A DNA stretch of 64,000 nucleotides, from positions 3,658,001 through 3,722,000 of the forward strand of contig OZ218954.1 of assembly GCA_965112735.1 (NCBI GenBank), written 5' to 3'. The notes under the pieces were generated by a model. The model worked only from the letters and a program-made list of their open reading frames with translations. It did not search any database and had not been told where the DNA came from. This stretch comes from Phaeosaccion multiseriatum (lineage: Eukaryota; Ochrophyta, other classes). Within the stretch, counting starts at the first letter, position 1; each line of letters starts with the position of its first letter. Position numbers and translations under genes: made by a program. Shown piece after piece: positions 43,401 through 53,473 of the stretch.

Positions 43401-45506
43401 GCACTACGCCGAGACGGAAACCCTCCTCCGGCAGCAGCACGGCCACGGAGAGGAGTCTGTCCAGCGCATCCTGTCATACCTCCGCAGGGCAAGGGGAGGG
43501 GGAGTGTCCAAGTGCGACAAGTGCTCTCTGCCGCTGCAGCTGCTGCTCCTCACGCCTTGCGCACACCTGCTGTGCCTGCAGTGCGTGGGGCACGCCTCTT
43601 TCTGTGCGCTGTGCGAGGCAGCCATCGACCCCGACGATCTGCAGCGCCTCCAGCCAGGCTTCGACCTGCAGTGGGACTCCTCGCAGTGGGAGCAGGGCTC
43701 TGTGGCTGGCATGCAGGCGGGGGGCGGGGGGAGCAGGGAGAGGAGGAGGAGCGGAGGGGCCAGGGGGGGGAGCAGGAGCGACCACAGGATTGCCCACATG
43801 GGCAGGGGGGGGAGCAGGAGCGACCACAGGATTGCCCACATGGGCAGCAGCAGCAGTCATATGGGCAGCAGCAGCAGCAGTCATATGGGCAGCAGTAGCA
43901 GTCATATGGGCAGCAGTAGCAGCAGTCAAATGGGGAGCAGCATCAGCAACGGCAGCAGCGGCAGCGGAGTGGACGGCGGCCGCCCCCCCCCCCCCTTCCC
44001 CCCCTTCCCCCCCACGGTAGACACAAACGCACCCGCCTCCCCCTCCCTCTCCACTACGGCCCCATCTCCATCTCCATCTCCCTTCTGTCTGCACCAAAGC
44101 ACGGGGGATCTGTCCGCCTTCACAAAGGCCGATCACGTGTTGAAGGAGCTCAAGAGGATACGCGCGGGACAGAGCGCGCACGCCCGACGGAGGCAGGCCG
44201 AGGCGCTGCGGGACCTCCAACTGGGCAGGGGGGGGGGGGGGGAGGGGCTCACAGGCTTGCGAAGGGCCAACTCGCGTGCCCCCAAGCCCCTCAAGGCCAT
44301 CATCTTCTCTCAGTTTAGACATATCCTTGACCGCGTCGGAGACAAGTGCTACAGAGAGTTCGGAGGGGCGCCCCTGCCCGCCTGGCTGCAGAGGGGCGAG
44401 GAGCAGGTGAGTGGGTGTGCGTGTGTGCGTGTGTGTGTTGACTTTCTGGCTGGGAAGGGGGCGGGAAGAGGGGTGTGTTGCAAGTCAATGATTTCGTGGT
44501 GTGCGTTGCTCAGTGCCTCTGTCTGTCTCTCTTTCTCTCTCTGTCTGTCTCTATCTCCCTTCCTCTCTGTCTGTCTCTCTTTCTCTCTCTCTGTCTCTCT
44601 CCCCCTTCCTCTCCCTCTGTATCTGTCTCTCTTTCTCCCTCTCTCCCTTCCTCTCTCTCTGAAGGTGGCCGAGTTTTTCGGCAAGCAGCGCAACTTGGAG
44701 CTTGCAAAGTTCCGCCACTCCCCCTCGTGTTTCGTGCTCCTGCTTGGCAAAGAAGGGGCGCACGGACTTGACTTGAGCTTCGTCACGCACATCTTCCTCA
44801 TGGAGGAGATATGGGACAAGGCGCTGGAGCAGCAGGTGAGGGAATCAGGGGCTGAAGCCTGCAGCAGTCAAACAATAACACGTAGGTCGTTCTGTTCGTT
44901 GACTCACTGACATTCTCCACCCCCAAGGTGGTGGCGAGGGCACATCGGATGGGGGCGGGGCCGGACCCTGTGGTGGTGGAGCAGCTCATACTCAGGGGAA
45001 CCACGGAGGAGCAGATCCGGCAAATCACAGGCAGGGGGGCGGGCGTTGGTGATACAGGCACCGGTACAGCAGGGGATGGCAGTGGACGGGGGGCTGGACA
45101 TGCCGATGATGATGGTGATGGTGATGGTGATGATGAGGAAGAGCTTGTGCGGCAGGCCAAGAGAGCGGTGCAGGGGTATCGGCGGGGGCAGGGGGGGGCG
45201 GAGGCAGAGGAGGGGGGTGACCCTCCGCTAAAGGGCAAGGGGGGGGGGGCAGAGCTGACGCGGCGGCGGCGGCAGCAGCAGAAGATGCAGAGGGGGAAAC
45301 GCAGCGGAGCGGGGGCGGCAGACAGAGCGAAGGTGCAGCTGCTGCTCACAAGGCTGGAGCTTAAGCTGTCAGACCACACGGAGGATCAGGCAGGCGATGG
45401 GAAGGGGGAGGGCGGAGGGGAAGGGGAGCCGACAGAGCCGGCACAGAAGCGGAAAAGAGTCACATTCGCCGATGTGCCGCAAAGAAAAGAAGGACACAGC
45501 ACGTAA
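40405..45506 (+). CDS. F-box / SNF2-family helicase / RING protein (plant At3g54460-like)
   Basis: Exons 40405-42954, 43207-44406, 44665-44835 and 44928-45506 (~1499 aa). Residues ~270-315 are an F-box-like helix set (LSSMPEEVQRQLANFLGARS...RLHD). The SNF2 ATPase follows: LFPHQKRGLAWMVRQE (Q-like), GLFCDEPGLGKTITVLALML (Walker A, motif I), TLVVCPLPMVQHW (Ia), RLVVDEGHSLG (II, DEGH), RRWIMTGTPTPNK (III). A RING-like finger (CDKC...TPCAHLLCLQC...FCALC) splits the ATPase lobes, then IIFSQFRHILDRV (IV), KEGAHGLDLSFVTHIFLME (V) and VVARAHRMGAGPDPVVVEQLI (VI, with ARAHRMG in place of QRxxRxGQ). Such proteins are proposed chromatin or DNA-repair ubiquitin ligases of the SMARCA3/Rad5 superfamily; the F-box plus SNF2 plus RING order is known from plants. 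Low-complexity Gly/Lys, Ser-Gln and Gly-Asp stretches are inserted. The last exon ends KRVTFADVPQRKEGHST, followed by TTTTTTTAATTAATTAATTA. Confidence 0.85.
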
Positions 45507-46245
45507 TATTTTTTTAATTAATTAATTAAAGTATTTACAAGTGTCTGGAGCAGAGCCTGCGCTTGCTTCGTCCCCATCCTTCCATCCTTCCATCCTTCCA
45601 TCCGCGAGATGGCAACAGATGGCGACAGACAGCAGGGTGCTGCGTGCAGGGTGCTGTTAGGCGAGACAAGAGGGGCAGCACCAGGTACACTGCCTCAGCG
45701 CCTTCCTTCCTTCACGTTAGGGAATGTCTCCTTGACCCTAAGCCCCCTTGTCGCTGGAGAGGGAGAGAGAGGCCCCTCCTCCTCGCTTGACCTTAAGCTA
45801 CAGCAGGAAGGGCAGGGGGCAGGGAGGGCAACAGAGGAGAAATGGTGCCACCCCACTGACACTGACATGTTGCATGGGTCAAGGCTCTTCGCTGAGGGGG
45901 GCACAGCAGTGACAGCACTGAGAGAGAGAGCCCTGTCCTCGCCAACGGATGACCACTCCCTCGCCCTTACTCTGCCATCCGTTGCCATCTGAGTGCAGTC
46001 AAGTGAGCATGCAGCGAGTCGCCTGACTGACTGACTGACTGACTGGCGGGGTGTGTGTGTGTGTGCCGTGGGGCGGGGCATCATCCTGCGCTTAGGCTCC
46101 GTCGCTTCGCTTCTGTCGCTTTGCTTCTGTCGCAACAAGTGACGGAGACAAAACAGAGACAGACAAAGAGCCTCTCTATAGAGCCTCTCCACTGCCATCC
46201 ACTGCCATCCACCGCCATGATGTACATCCGTGTTTATCATTCAGA
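45507..46245. other. Convergent intergenic region (helicase / BRE)
   Basis: Starts with an A/T-rich tract (TTTTTTTAATTAATTAATTA, 45510-45530) immediately after the helicase stop, a likely 3'-end region. It also holds (CCTTCCAT)n at 45575-45602, a (GACT)n run at 46023-46043 and dispersed-motif copies at 46185-46215. No exon was recognised. Confidence 0.5.
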
Positions 46246-49200
46246 TCACCGACTATCCCCTTCTCTCCCCCTCCCCTCTCCTCCTCCTCCTCCTCCTCCT
46301 CCTCCTCCTCCTCCTCCTCCCCCTTTATCCCCCTTCCCCATTCCTTCGCCTATATGCCTGCAGGCGCAGCTCACGAGCGTGTCTGCGATCTTGCCGCCTG
46401 TCCAGCGAGGAGAGAAGCGCAGGAGGTCTGCGTCCATGCTCACGCTCGTGCGCGTCATGATGTCCTGTTAGTCAGGGGAGATGTTACGCTTCGTTAGGGG
46501 AGATGTTACGATAGGTGGAAGGTTAGGGGTGTGAGGGGCATGTTACAGCAGTCGGGGGCATGTGAGTGACGTAAGATGGCAGGGAATGTGAGGGGTAGAG
46601 GCGGGGGCACCTCCTCATAGCCATATACCCATATACCTGTATGCTCAGCAGAGGCTGCGGGGTGGCGTCAGAGTCGCCGTACAGGAGCTCCACCTGACAA
46701 ACAGGTATATGGGCACGTGCGAGTTTCAGTGCGAGGGACGGGACGGCGTGAGGCTCAGTTTGAGTCTCAGTTGGCCCGACTGGACATGAGCGCCTAACAC
46801 AGCAGGCAGAGGCATATAGGCCAAGGCCGACCGCTCACGAGCCTTGGCTCCTACAGAGAGTCTCTCGATGTGTGTCTCTGTCCCGAGTATCCATATGACT
46901 GCCCCTTTCACAGTCCTTTTCACAATCCCACTTACCTTGAGTATGCTGAGCTTTGCGCTCTTGCCCCTCTCCACCCTTCCAACACCTCGAGGGAGCATCC
47001 TGATCCTCTGCTCTTGTCCCTCCTTACCCTAAGCCAAAGCCTAACCCTCTAACCCCATCACAAAGCACATCTCTTTACCCCTTCTCTCTTACAACCCTCT
47101 CACCTTGAGAATCCTGAGCTTCTGACTCTTGCCCCTCCTGACCCTCACAAACACGTGCACAGAGCTGTAGTCCAGGGCATCGTACTCGAGCACTGTGTGG
47201 CTCCTCTGGGATGGCAGCGGATGGGGGGAGGGGAGAGGGTCGGGCCATTGGGTGGGCGCACTTCAGTTTCAGTTGTCTCACGTCGACATGCATGTACTGC
47301 ACCAGTTTTCCGCCTCAGCCTCAAGCCTTACCCCTTTTACTCCCTCCCTCCCACCCTCCCTCCCTCCTCCCTCTCTCCTTCCCTCCCTCCATCTCTCGCC
47401 CCCCCCTACAGTACACCTCCAGTTACCTGGAAGCCCGCGACGATGTCCCTCCTCTTTTCCCAAGGGAGCTGCACTGCCCTGCGCACGTCGGCCACCCACT
47501 GCGGCAGGCTGGAGCCCTCTCTCCAGGGGGGGGGCGGATGGCAGCCGAGGGAAGTGGCGGACAGCCCGGGGGGGATGCTCAAAGAAGCCTGGGCAGGGGG
47601 TATAGAAGGGGCATATATTGGGTATGCATATATTGGGTACCGTGCACTATGGGTGGGAACATACACGCACACAGCGAGGAGAGGAGGAGGGCACTCGAAG
47701 CCTGCAAGGGTTTACTTCCCGAGGGCGATCCGAGGGCGGCGGTGTTCAACGGTACGGAGCACTGTACCTGCGGAAGGAGGTCGTCGCCGTACCCCCCCGG
47801 GAAGGGCGGGAAGTCCAGGCAGGCACTGATGCAGGCCCCTCCTGCAGCAGTTGGTGATACAGAAAGGGGCATGCCGAGCATCTCCGCTGCGCTCAAGCCG
47901 GCACCGCCGCTACCGGAGCCACCCTCTCCCGCTGCTGCTGCTGCTGCTGCTGCTACTACTGCTGCTCCTCCTTGTTCTTGTTCTTGTTCTTGTTCTTCCG
48001 CCGCTGCTGCTGCTGGCTTTGGTGCGGCGCTTTCCCCCTCCCGCCCCTCACCGGCTGCCGCTGCTATATCACCAACTACTGCGGTTTTATCACCAACTGC
48101 TGCTGCCGTACCAACAACTGATGGTGGGTCCCACGCCCCTTTCGGCGATGGAAAGACAGGGAAACGCACCGTCACCCCCGCGCCGAAGGGCTTGACGAAG
48201 ACCTCCATGCGTCCTGACACCGAGCCTTCCCTTGCTCCTGCCCCTGCTCCTGCCCCTGCTCCTGCCGACCCGGGGGCAGCGGCTTTCAAGGTGTCGGGGG
48301 ACTGCGAGTCCTTTGAAGCAGCATGTCCAGCATGTCCATGTCCGAGTGCAGCGGCGATGGAGGCCTCGAGAGAGGAGAAGGCAAGCAAGCACTGAGCCGC
48401 GGGGCTAAGGAGGGGGGAGGGAGGGAAGGGGCGGAGGGTAGGGCAAGGGTAGGGCAAGGGTAGGGCAGGGCGGTGAGAGAAGATAGCGTGAAGACAGGAC
48501 ATGAAAGCCGAGCGCCTCTTGCAAAGAGCCTCAGGCCTGCTGCAATCTGGTGCCACATGCTGCCTTGTCAACCCCACCTGTCTTGTTCCGCCCCCCCCCC
48601 CCGGGCCAGCTGCATGACCAAGTCTATTTGGCGCTGCTTGCACACCGAGCGCAGGTCCAGCACCAGGCGCGTCAGAGAGTCCTCCTGAGAGAGGCACCAC
48701 CTTCCCAGCGAGGGTAGCCCAGACAGGTGGTAAGATTCGTACACGGCGAACTGCAGCGGACGGGAGGGGATGTCCGTTGGGGGGGGGGGGGGGGGGCAGG
48801 TCAGAGGGGGGGTAGTCCAGGATTGCCCCCGTTCCTTCTTCCCCTTCTTCAATTAACTTAAACACCCACCTCGCCCCCCCCCGCCTCGTCCAGGGGATCC
48901 ACCGGCAGCAGATCGGGCGGCTCGTCCTCCGCCGTATCCACGTCCCCTAGCACCAGCCACTTGACGCTTCTCTGGCAGTAGGAGAAGCACACTAAGATAC
49001 GCCACTCAAGCCCCCACTCGTCGTCCAGCCCCGCGTCGCCATTGCTGCCTTCCGCATCTGGCACTTTCTCCTCCGGCCCATTCCGCTTCTCCTCCCCCTC
49101 TCCCTCCTCCTCTCCTCGCTTCTCGTTGCTGCTGCTTGCATCAAGATCATCATCCCCCACCTCCATCACCTCGTGCTCCTCCCCCCCTCGCTCGAGGGAT

Positions 49201-49334
49201 GCGCTGAGAGGAAGGTGCCGCTTCCTGGCGAAGACGCGAAGATACCGCACCTGCTCTTCGAGGGCCCTCCATACCCCCTCCTGCCGGCTGCCCCTTGGGC
49301 GGCGAGGGAATGATAAATGGCGAGGCATCCGCAT
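46246..49334 (-). CDS. BABAM2: BRE / BABAM2-like subunit (BRISC and BRCA1-A type complexes)
   Basis: Seven exons read downward: 49334-48870, 48750-48619, 48559-47716, 47518-47427, 47205-47104, 46693-46637, 46464-46246 (~636 aa; human protein ~383). BRE consists of UEV-like modules and scaffolds the BRCC36 deubiquitinase. Family-like segments appear in the right order: LEWRILVCFSYCQRSVKWLVL; LPSLGRWCLSQEDSLTRLVLDLR; MEVFVKPFGAGVTVRFPVF; CLDFPPFPGGYGDDLLPQVQ (compare the conserved FPGG...PQV); VQLPWEKRRDIVAGF (compare KRREYIAAF); TVLEYDALDYSSVHVFVRV (compare VVEYDA); and RFSPRWTGGKIADTL (compare YSPRWDGNEMAK). The extra length is a Glu-rich insert in exon 1 and an Ala/Gly/Glu-Gln insert in exon 3 that contains copies of the dispersed CAGTTGGTGATACAG motif. 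The exon 2-3 intron (59 nt) is the least certain join. The last ~25 residues run into a (GGA)n-type repeat. Confidence 0.65.
46936..46978 (-). pseudogene. Decoy copy of BRE exon-5 end
   Basis: This segment encodes RVERGKSAKLSILK followed by a GTAAGTG donor. It is a diverged copy of the exon-5 end at 47104-47146 (RVRRGKSQKLRILK, donor GTGAGAG) and lies in the next intron without an evident acceptor. Confidence 0.75.
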
Positions 49335-49685
49335 CTGAAGCAGAAGAGGAGACAAGAGAAGAAAGAGAAGTCAATGAATTGCATGGTCTTGGGCCGAGGC
49401 GCGTTTTCAATCCTTCGATTCATCCCTCCTCCTCCCTCCTCCTCCCACGTTCAATTAATACTCTGCAAAATAAAGCTGTCCTCCCTGAAATAAACTGAGC
49501 TTGGAAGTCACTCCCACACCTTCATAAGCAGATCCATAGTGCATGCCTAACTGTCGCACTACCTCCGGCAACTTTGGAAAAATCGGCATGATGACCAGCG
49601 TCTAGCGTAGAAGAAAAAAGTCAGGCAAGCTGTTGTGCGCGTGCTCGTGCGCTCCTTGGGCCTGAAGCTGCCTACGGCGTCAGCA
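49335..49685. other. Divergent intergenic region (BRE / asparagine-synthase-like)
   Basis: 351 bp between divergent starts; relatively AT-rich (CAATTAATACTCTGCAAAAT, 49450-49470), so likely promoter DNA for both. No element can be named with confidence. Confidence 0.45.
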
Positions 49686-50717
49686 ATGGAATGCAGAGAA
49701 CTCTTGATCGAGTGCGCCCGGAAGGAGTCTGCTGCCCATCCCGTCGCTGTGGAGGAGCGCTGTATCATTCTGAGTGGCGGGGTCGATACCTGCAGCGTGC
49801 TGGAGGCGTGCAAGCTGGCCGGCGTCGGATTCGGCGGTGCGATCACGGTCTTCACATCCGAGGCGGCCACCGATCGGCCCTACGCGTGCGCGATTGCCGA
49901 GAGCCACGGCTTGGAGCACCACGTGATCGACGTGACGCTCGAACAGCTCATGGAGCAGACCCTCCCGGCCTGCGTCAAGCACCTGCAGACGTTCGACGGC
50001 ATGGAGCTGCGCAACTCAATGGTGGTGACGGCGGCCCTACAGAAGGCCCAGCAGCTCGGCTTCAAGCAGGCCTGGACCGGGGATGCAGCAGATGAGCTCT
50101 TGGGGGGCTACTCCTTCACGTGGCGGTCCGAAGGGGCCATGTGGACCAAGTCTCGAGCAAAGATGTGCGCGGAGTGGACCTTCTCAGCCCCCGTCATGGG
50201 CGCAAGCCTCGGCCTGACCACCCACAGCCTGTTCATGAGGCCGGACTTCACCAAGTGGGCACTCGACGAGCCGGACCGCCACTTCTTCATCGGGGAGCGC
50301 GAAATCGAGGTTAAGCCCGGGGGGGAGCGGGTGATGCACATGACGGGCAAGCTGCCGCTGCGAGAAGCCTTTCAGGACGAGGCGCTGAGTGCGTGGCGCC
50401 GGAAAGACCCCATCGAGGTGGGCAGCGGCAGCACCAGGCTGAGCCAGGACAGCTTCTGGACCGACATTGTCGGCGCGACTGCTGAGAGCGAGCGCATCCT
50501 TCGAGAAGACAAGGTGGTGATACGCAACGCGGAGCACCTCATCTACTACAGACAGTTCCTCAAGCAATTCCCAGGCGGGGTGGTGCCGGGCAAGCAGCGA
50601 CACGGCAGGCTGCCGTGCGTGGGGTGCGGCTACGAGCTCAAGAACGACAAGGCCAAGTTCTGCCACGTGTGCGGAGCGTGGCCGGCACAGGAGGTCAAGG
50701 ACGATGACGCGGCGTAG
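49686..50717 (+). CDS. Asparagine-synthase-like ATP-pyrophosphatase with C-terminal zinc ribbon, intronless
   Basis: Single exon of 343 aa from the first in-frame ATG. The PP-loop CIILSGGVDTCSVLEA (canonical SGGxDS, here Thr at the last position) binds ATP, and TGDAADELLGGYSF is the conserved second motif of asparagine-synthase C-terminal domains. The later RLSQDSFWTDIVG and NAEHLIYYRQFLKQFP continue the fold. The glutamine amidotransferase domain of true asparagine synthetases is absent, so an external ammonia or amine donor, or another amidation reaction, is implied. The C-terminus has CVGCG-x10-CHVCG, a zinc ribbon. Lack of introns beside intron-rich neighbours raises the possibility of acquisition from a prokaryote, which cannot be tested here. 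Confidence 0.8.
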   Translation: MECRELLIECARKESAAHPVAVEERCIILSGGVDTCSVLEACKLAGVGFGGAITVFTSEAATDRPYACAIAESHGLEHHVIDVTLEQLMEQTLPACVKHLQTFDGMELRNSMVVTAALQKAQQLGFKQAWTGDAADELLGGYSFTWRSEGAMWTKSRAKMCAEWTFSAPVMGASLGLTTHSLFMRPDFTKWALDEPDRHFFIGEREIEVKPGGERVMHMTGKLPLREAFQDEALSAWRRKDPIEVGSGSTRLSQDSFWTDIVGATAESERILREDKVVIRNAEHLIYYRQFLKQFPGGVVPGKQRHGRLPCVGCGYELKNDKAKFCHVCGAWPAQEVKDDDAA

Positions 50718-51085
50718 GCAGAAGGCAGGAGGCAGGTTATGCCATCCGCTGCCATCGGCTCAGCTCAGCTCAGTTCAGATCAGCTCCTGTGGTGTGTTGC
50801 ACAGGTGGATAGATAGGCAGGTAGGTAAGTCAATAGGCAGGTAGGTAGTTGAGTCAAAAGCCAGGTGGGTGAGTTCGGCTCCATGCACGCCTAGCGGCCT
50901 AAAATTCAACCCCTGATGCACTATCCGCTATCCGCTATCGCCGGCGCCAGCCGATCCGCTATCCGCTATCGAGAATGTGGGCGATAGGGGTTTGAAAGGA
51001 CGCCCGTGGTTTCCAATCTGTGAACCATGTGGTGGACCACCAACTTTCCCTTTTTCTGCTTTCCCCCCCACTTCCTTTCCTCGGA
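50718..51085. other. Intergenic region carrying repeat element
   Basis: 368 bp between two intronless plus-strand genes. It contains CAGCTCAGCTCAGTTCAGAT short repeats, ATAGGCAGGTAGGTA repeats and the second palindromic element (50905-50996), which ends 90 bp before the PPR start codon. Confidence 0.6.
50905..50996. repeat. MITE-like palindromic element, copy 2
   Basis: The element begins TTCAACCCCTGATGC and ends GATAGGGGTTTGAA, so its termini are imperfect inverted repeats. The interior CTATCCGCTATCGCCGGCGCC...GAGAATGTGGGCGATAG is nearly identical to 1428-1541 but lacks a ~22 bp segment present there. It sits in the probable promoter or 5' UTR of the PPR gene. Confidence 0.75.
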
Positions 51086-53272
51086 ATGTCTTCCCGATTA
51101 CTGCTGCGGGTATTGCAGAAGCAGGGAGTGGGTGTACGGGGGAAAGGAGGGGGTGCAGTAGCAGCAGCAGCAGCAGGAGGAGGAGGAGAAAGAGCGGTGC
51201 AGTCGTCAGGGCAGGAGCAATCCAAAGGCAGACCATGCTTTGCTGCTGCTCGCGCGTACACGCATAGCCGCAGCAGACTACTGTTGAGGCTGCGAGAGGG
51301 TAGACACTTTACATCTTTTGGGCATTCTGCTGCTTCTGCCTTCTCTACGGACGACTCGCTTGAGCAGGCGGCCCCTGCCGCTGTGGAGGATTCGCCGCCA
51401 AACGCAAAGCGCGCAGAGGAGCTCTTGCTGGAGATGGGCGAGGCGGAGGGGGAGGAAGGGAAGGACTTCACACAGGCGCTGCGCCTGCTCAAGGAGGTGG
51501 AGGAGGGGGGGCAACCCCTGACCTTGCTGCTGTTGAACGCCTGTCTGGAAGTGTGTGCAAGGGGCCGCGAAGGAGAGGCGGCCGAACAGCTGCTGCTGGA
51601 CACGCGGCTCAGCCCCGGGGTGGACGCGTACAATCGAGTGCTATGCGCCTACGCGGAAGGGCCCCAGCCTGAGAAGGCCCTGCAGTTGCTGTCCCGTATG
51701 CGAGAGGAGGGGGGCGTCAAGCCCGACGGGAACAGCTACTCGGTTGTGTTTGTCGGCGCCTGTGCGAAGCGCAAGGGCAGCGCCCCGAAAATGTTCTCGG
51801 CCATTCTCGAGCTGATGAAGGAGGATGCGACCCGCCTGGGCAAGGAGGGCATGGAGCTCGGCTTCGAGGCAGCCATCGCCAGCAGGTGCAAGAAGACGGA
51901 CAGGGGGGCGGGGCGGCTGGTGCTCAAGGATATGCAGGACAGCGGCTTCACGCCGGACGAGCGGCACTACCGGATGGCCCTTCGAAGCTGCGCAGCGGTC
52001 GGGGACGTGGTGGGCTGTCGCCAGCTGCTGAAGGAGCAGAGGGAGGGGGGCATCCCGCCAGACGACACGTCGTACCTGTGGGCCTTGCGGGCGTGTCAAA
52101 AGGGGGGGGAGGAGGCCTGTCTGGAGCTGCTGCACGAGATGGAAGACATGATGGGTGTGCAGCCCTCGAGCGGCACCTACGACGCGGCCATCCAGTGCTT
52201 GGCCGAGGCGGGCAAGAAGGACGAGGCGGTGAGGCTCATGGGGGACATGCAGGAGCGCCACAATCTCACCCCGCAGCTGAGCACCTACCTCACGCTGCTG
52301 CGGGCCTGTGCCAAGGTGGTGGATCACCAACACGCCGTGCAGTTGCTGAGACAGGTCTCGGGGCTGGAGGGCGCAGAGCTCAAGGAGGAGCATTACGTGC
52401 CCGTGCTTCAAGCCTGCGCAGCCGCCAAGGACCTCGGCCAGCTCCAGGCCCTCTTCGGGGAGATGGCAGCAGATGGACACGAGGCGGTCAACCCCCCGGG
52501 GATGAGCAAGGCGCCATCCCCTGGTCCCAAGGCGTATGCCTGCGTGCTGGAGGCGCACAGGGCGGCAGGGGCGTGGAGCGAGTGCGCGGCGCTGTTCAGG
52601 GGCATGCACCACAAGCACGGAGTCACCCCGACCAAAAGACACTACGTGGCCGCTGTGGGCGCATGCCTCGACTCTGGCGAGGAGCAGCAGGCGCGTCAGC
52701 TCCTACGAGAAATGCGCGAGTCAGGGGTGAACATGAGCCACACCCTGTCCAAGAGCCTGCTGCAGCTCAGCGAGGAGTGCGGGGCCCTCCGGCTGGCAGA
52801 CGACTTGTACAGCGAGGGGCTGGAGGAGGGGCTCTATCGCAGCCACTGGAGCAGGACCAGCCAGGGGGGGGTTGAGGGGGGCCGCTTTGTAGACCTCAGA
52901 GGCTATGGGGGGGGGCTCATAATACGGACAGTGCTGCGCCATGTTGTACACAAGGAGGGGGTCTTTAGAGGGGACAAGAGCGAGGGGGCTGAGGACAAGA
53001 GCAAGGGTAGCGATGAGGACAAGAGCAACAAGAACAAGAAGGGGAAGAAGGACAGCAAGTTGACGAGCGTCGTCATCAAGACCGTGCCCACACGTGCACG
53101 AGAAGGAGGAGGAGCGCCACAGCGTGACAGCACGGAGGTGAAGGATGGCGCCAAGGCCGTGCTTGCCTGCGCGGAGGGGTTGGGGGTGCGCATGCGCAAA
53201 CTTGAGGGTGGAAGAAACGCCATACGAATGACGCCGCTTCACCTTGAGGAGTCAATCGAAAAAAATATATAG
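51086..53272 (+). CDS. PPR-Smr protein, probably organellar
   Basis: Single exon, 728 aa. The start MSSRLLLRVLQKQGVGVRGK with further Arg/Ser-rich text (YTHSRSRLLLRLREGRHF) is a likely mitochondrial or plastid targeting peptide. Residues ~145-590 contain about eleven pentatricopeptide-type helical pairs (for example VDAYNRVLCAYAEG, DGNSYSVVFVGACAKR, DERHYRMALRSCAAVGD, DTSYLWALRACQKG, KAYACVLEAHRAAGAW, KRHYVAAVGACLDSGE). After VDLRGYGGGLIIRTVLRHV a C-terminal Smr domain follows, split by a Lys/Asp-rich insert, with SVVIKTVPTRAREGG and MRKLEGGRNAIRM. PPR-Smr proteins act on organellar RNA; in plants several govern plastid gene expression. The upstream frame to 51020 lacks an ATG, so 51086 was chosen. 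Confidence 0.85.
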   Translation: MSSRLLLRVLQKQGVGVRGKGGGAVAAAAAGGGGERAVQSSGQEQSKGRPCFAAARAYTHSRSRLLLRLREGRHFTSFGHSAASAFSTDDSLEQAAPAAVEDSPPNAKRAEELLLEMGEAEGEEGKDFTQALRLLKEVEEGGQPLTLLLLNACLEVCARGREGEAAEQLLLDTRLSPGVDAYNRVLCAYAEGPQPEKALQLLSRMREEGGVKPDGNSYSVVFVGACAKRKGSAPKMFSAILELMKEDATRLGKEGMELGFEAAIASRCKKTDRGAGRLVLKDMQDSGFTPDERHYRMALRSCAAVGDVVGCRQLLKEQREGGIPPDDTSYLWALRACQKGGEEACLELLHEMEDMMGVQPSSGTYDAAIQCLAEAGKKDEAVRLMGDMQERHNLTPQLSTYLTLLRACAKVVDHQHAVQLLRQVSGLEGAELKEEHYVPVLQACAAAKDLGQLQALFGEMAADGHEAVNPPGMSKAPSPGPKAYACVLEAHRAAGAWSECAALFRGMHHKHGVTPTKRHYVAAVGACLDSGEEQQARQLLREMRESGVNMSHTLSKSLLQLSEECGALRLADDLYSEGLEEGLYRSHWSRTSQGGVEGGRFVDLRGYGGGLIIRTVLRHVVHKEGVFRGDKSEGAEDKSKGSDEDKSNKNKKGKKDSKLTSVVIKTVPTRAREGGGAPQRDSTEVKDGAKAVLACAEGLGVRMRKLEGGRNAIRMTPLHLEESIEKNI

Positions 53273-53473
53273 GAAAGTCGATATTCATTGACTTACCCTG
53301 TTGATCTTTTGGGCTCCGCTCTCTCTCTCTCTCTGTGCACAGCATATATAGCGTCGATCCTTGCAGGACTTACGGGGGAAGAGCGTAAAACCCACTTGTC
53401 GCAACTTCCACCCAGAAAGAGGGAAGAGAAGGAGGAAAGGAAAGCTCGACGCGACAAGCCTCCCTCTCTCGAA

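Noticed and set aside
48560-48577. An 18-nt intron between BRE exons 2 and 3
   Set aside because: Splice dinucleotides and phase would allow it, but such a length is unlikely; a 59-nt intron starting at 48618 keeps the frame and was preferred.
51020-51085. Upstream extension of the PPR protein
   Set aside because: The frame opens with GTG, and the next ATG at 51086 begins a good organelle-targeting peptide.
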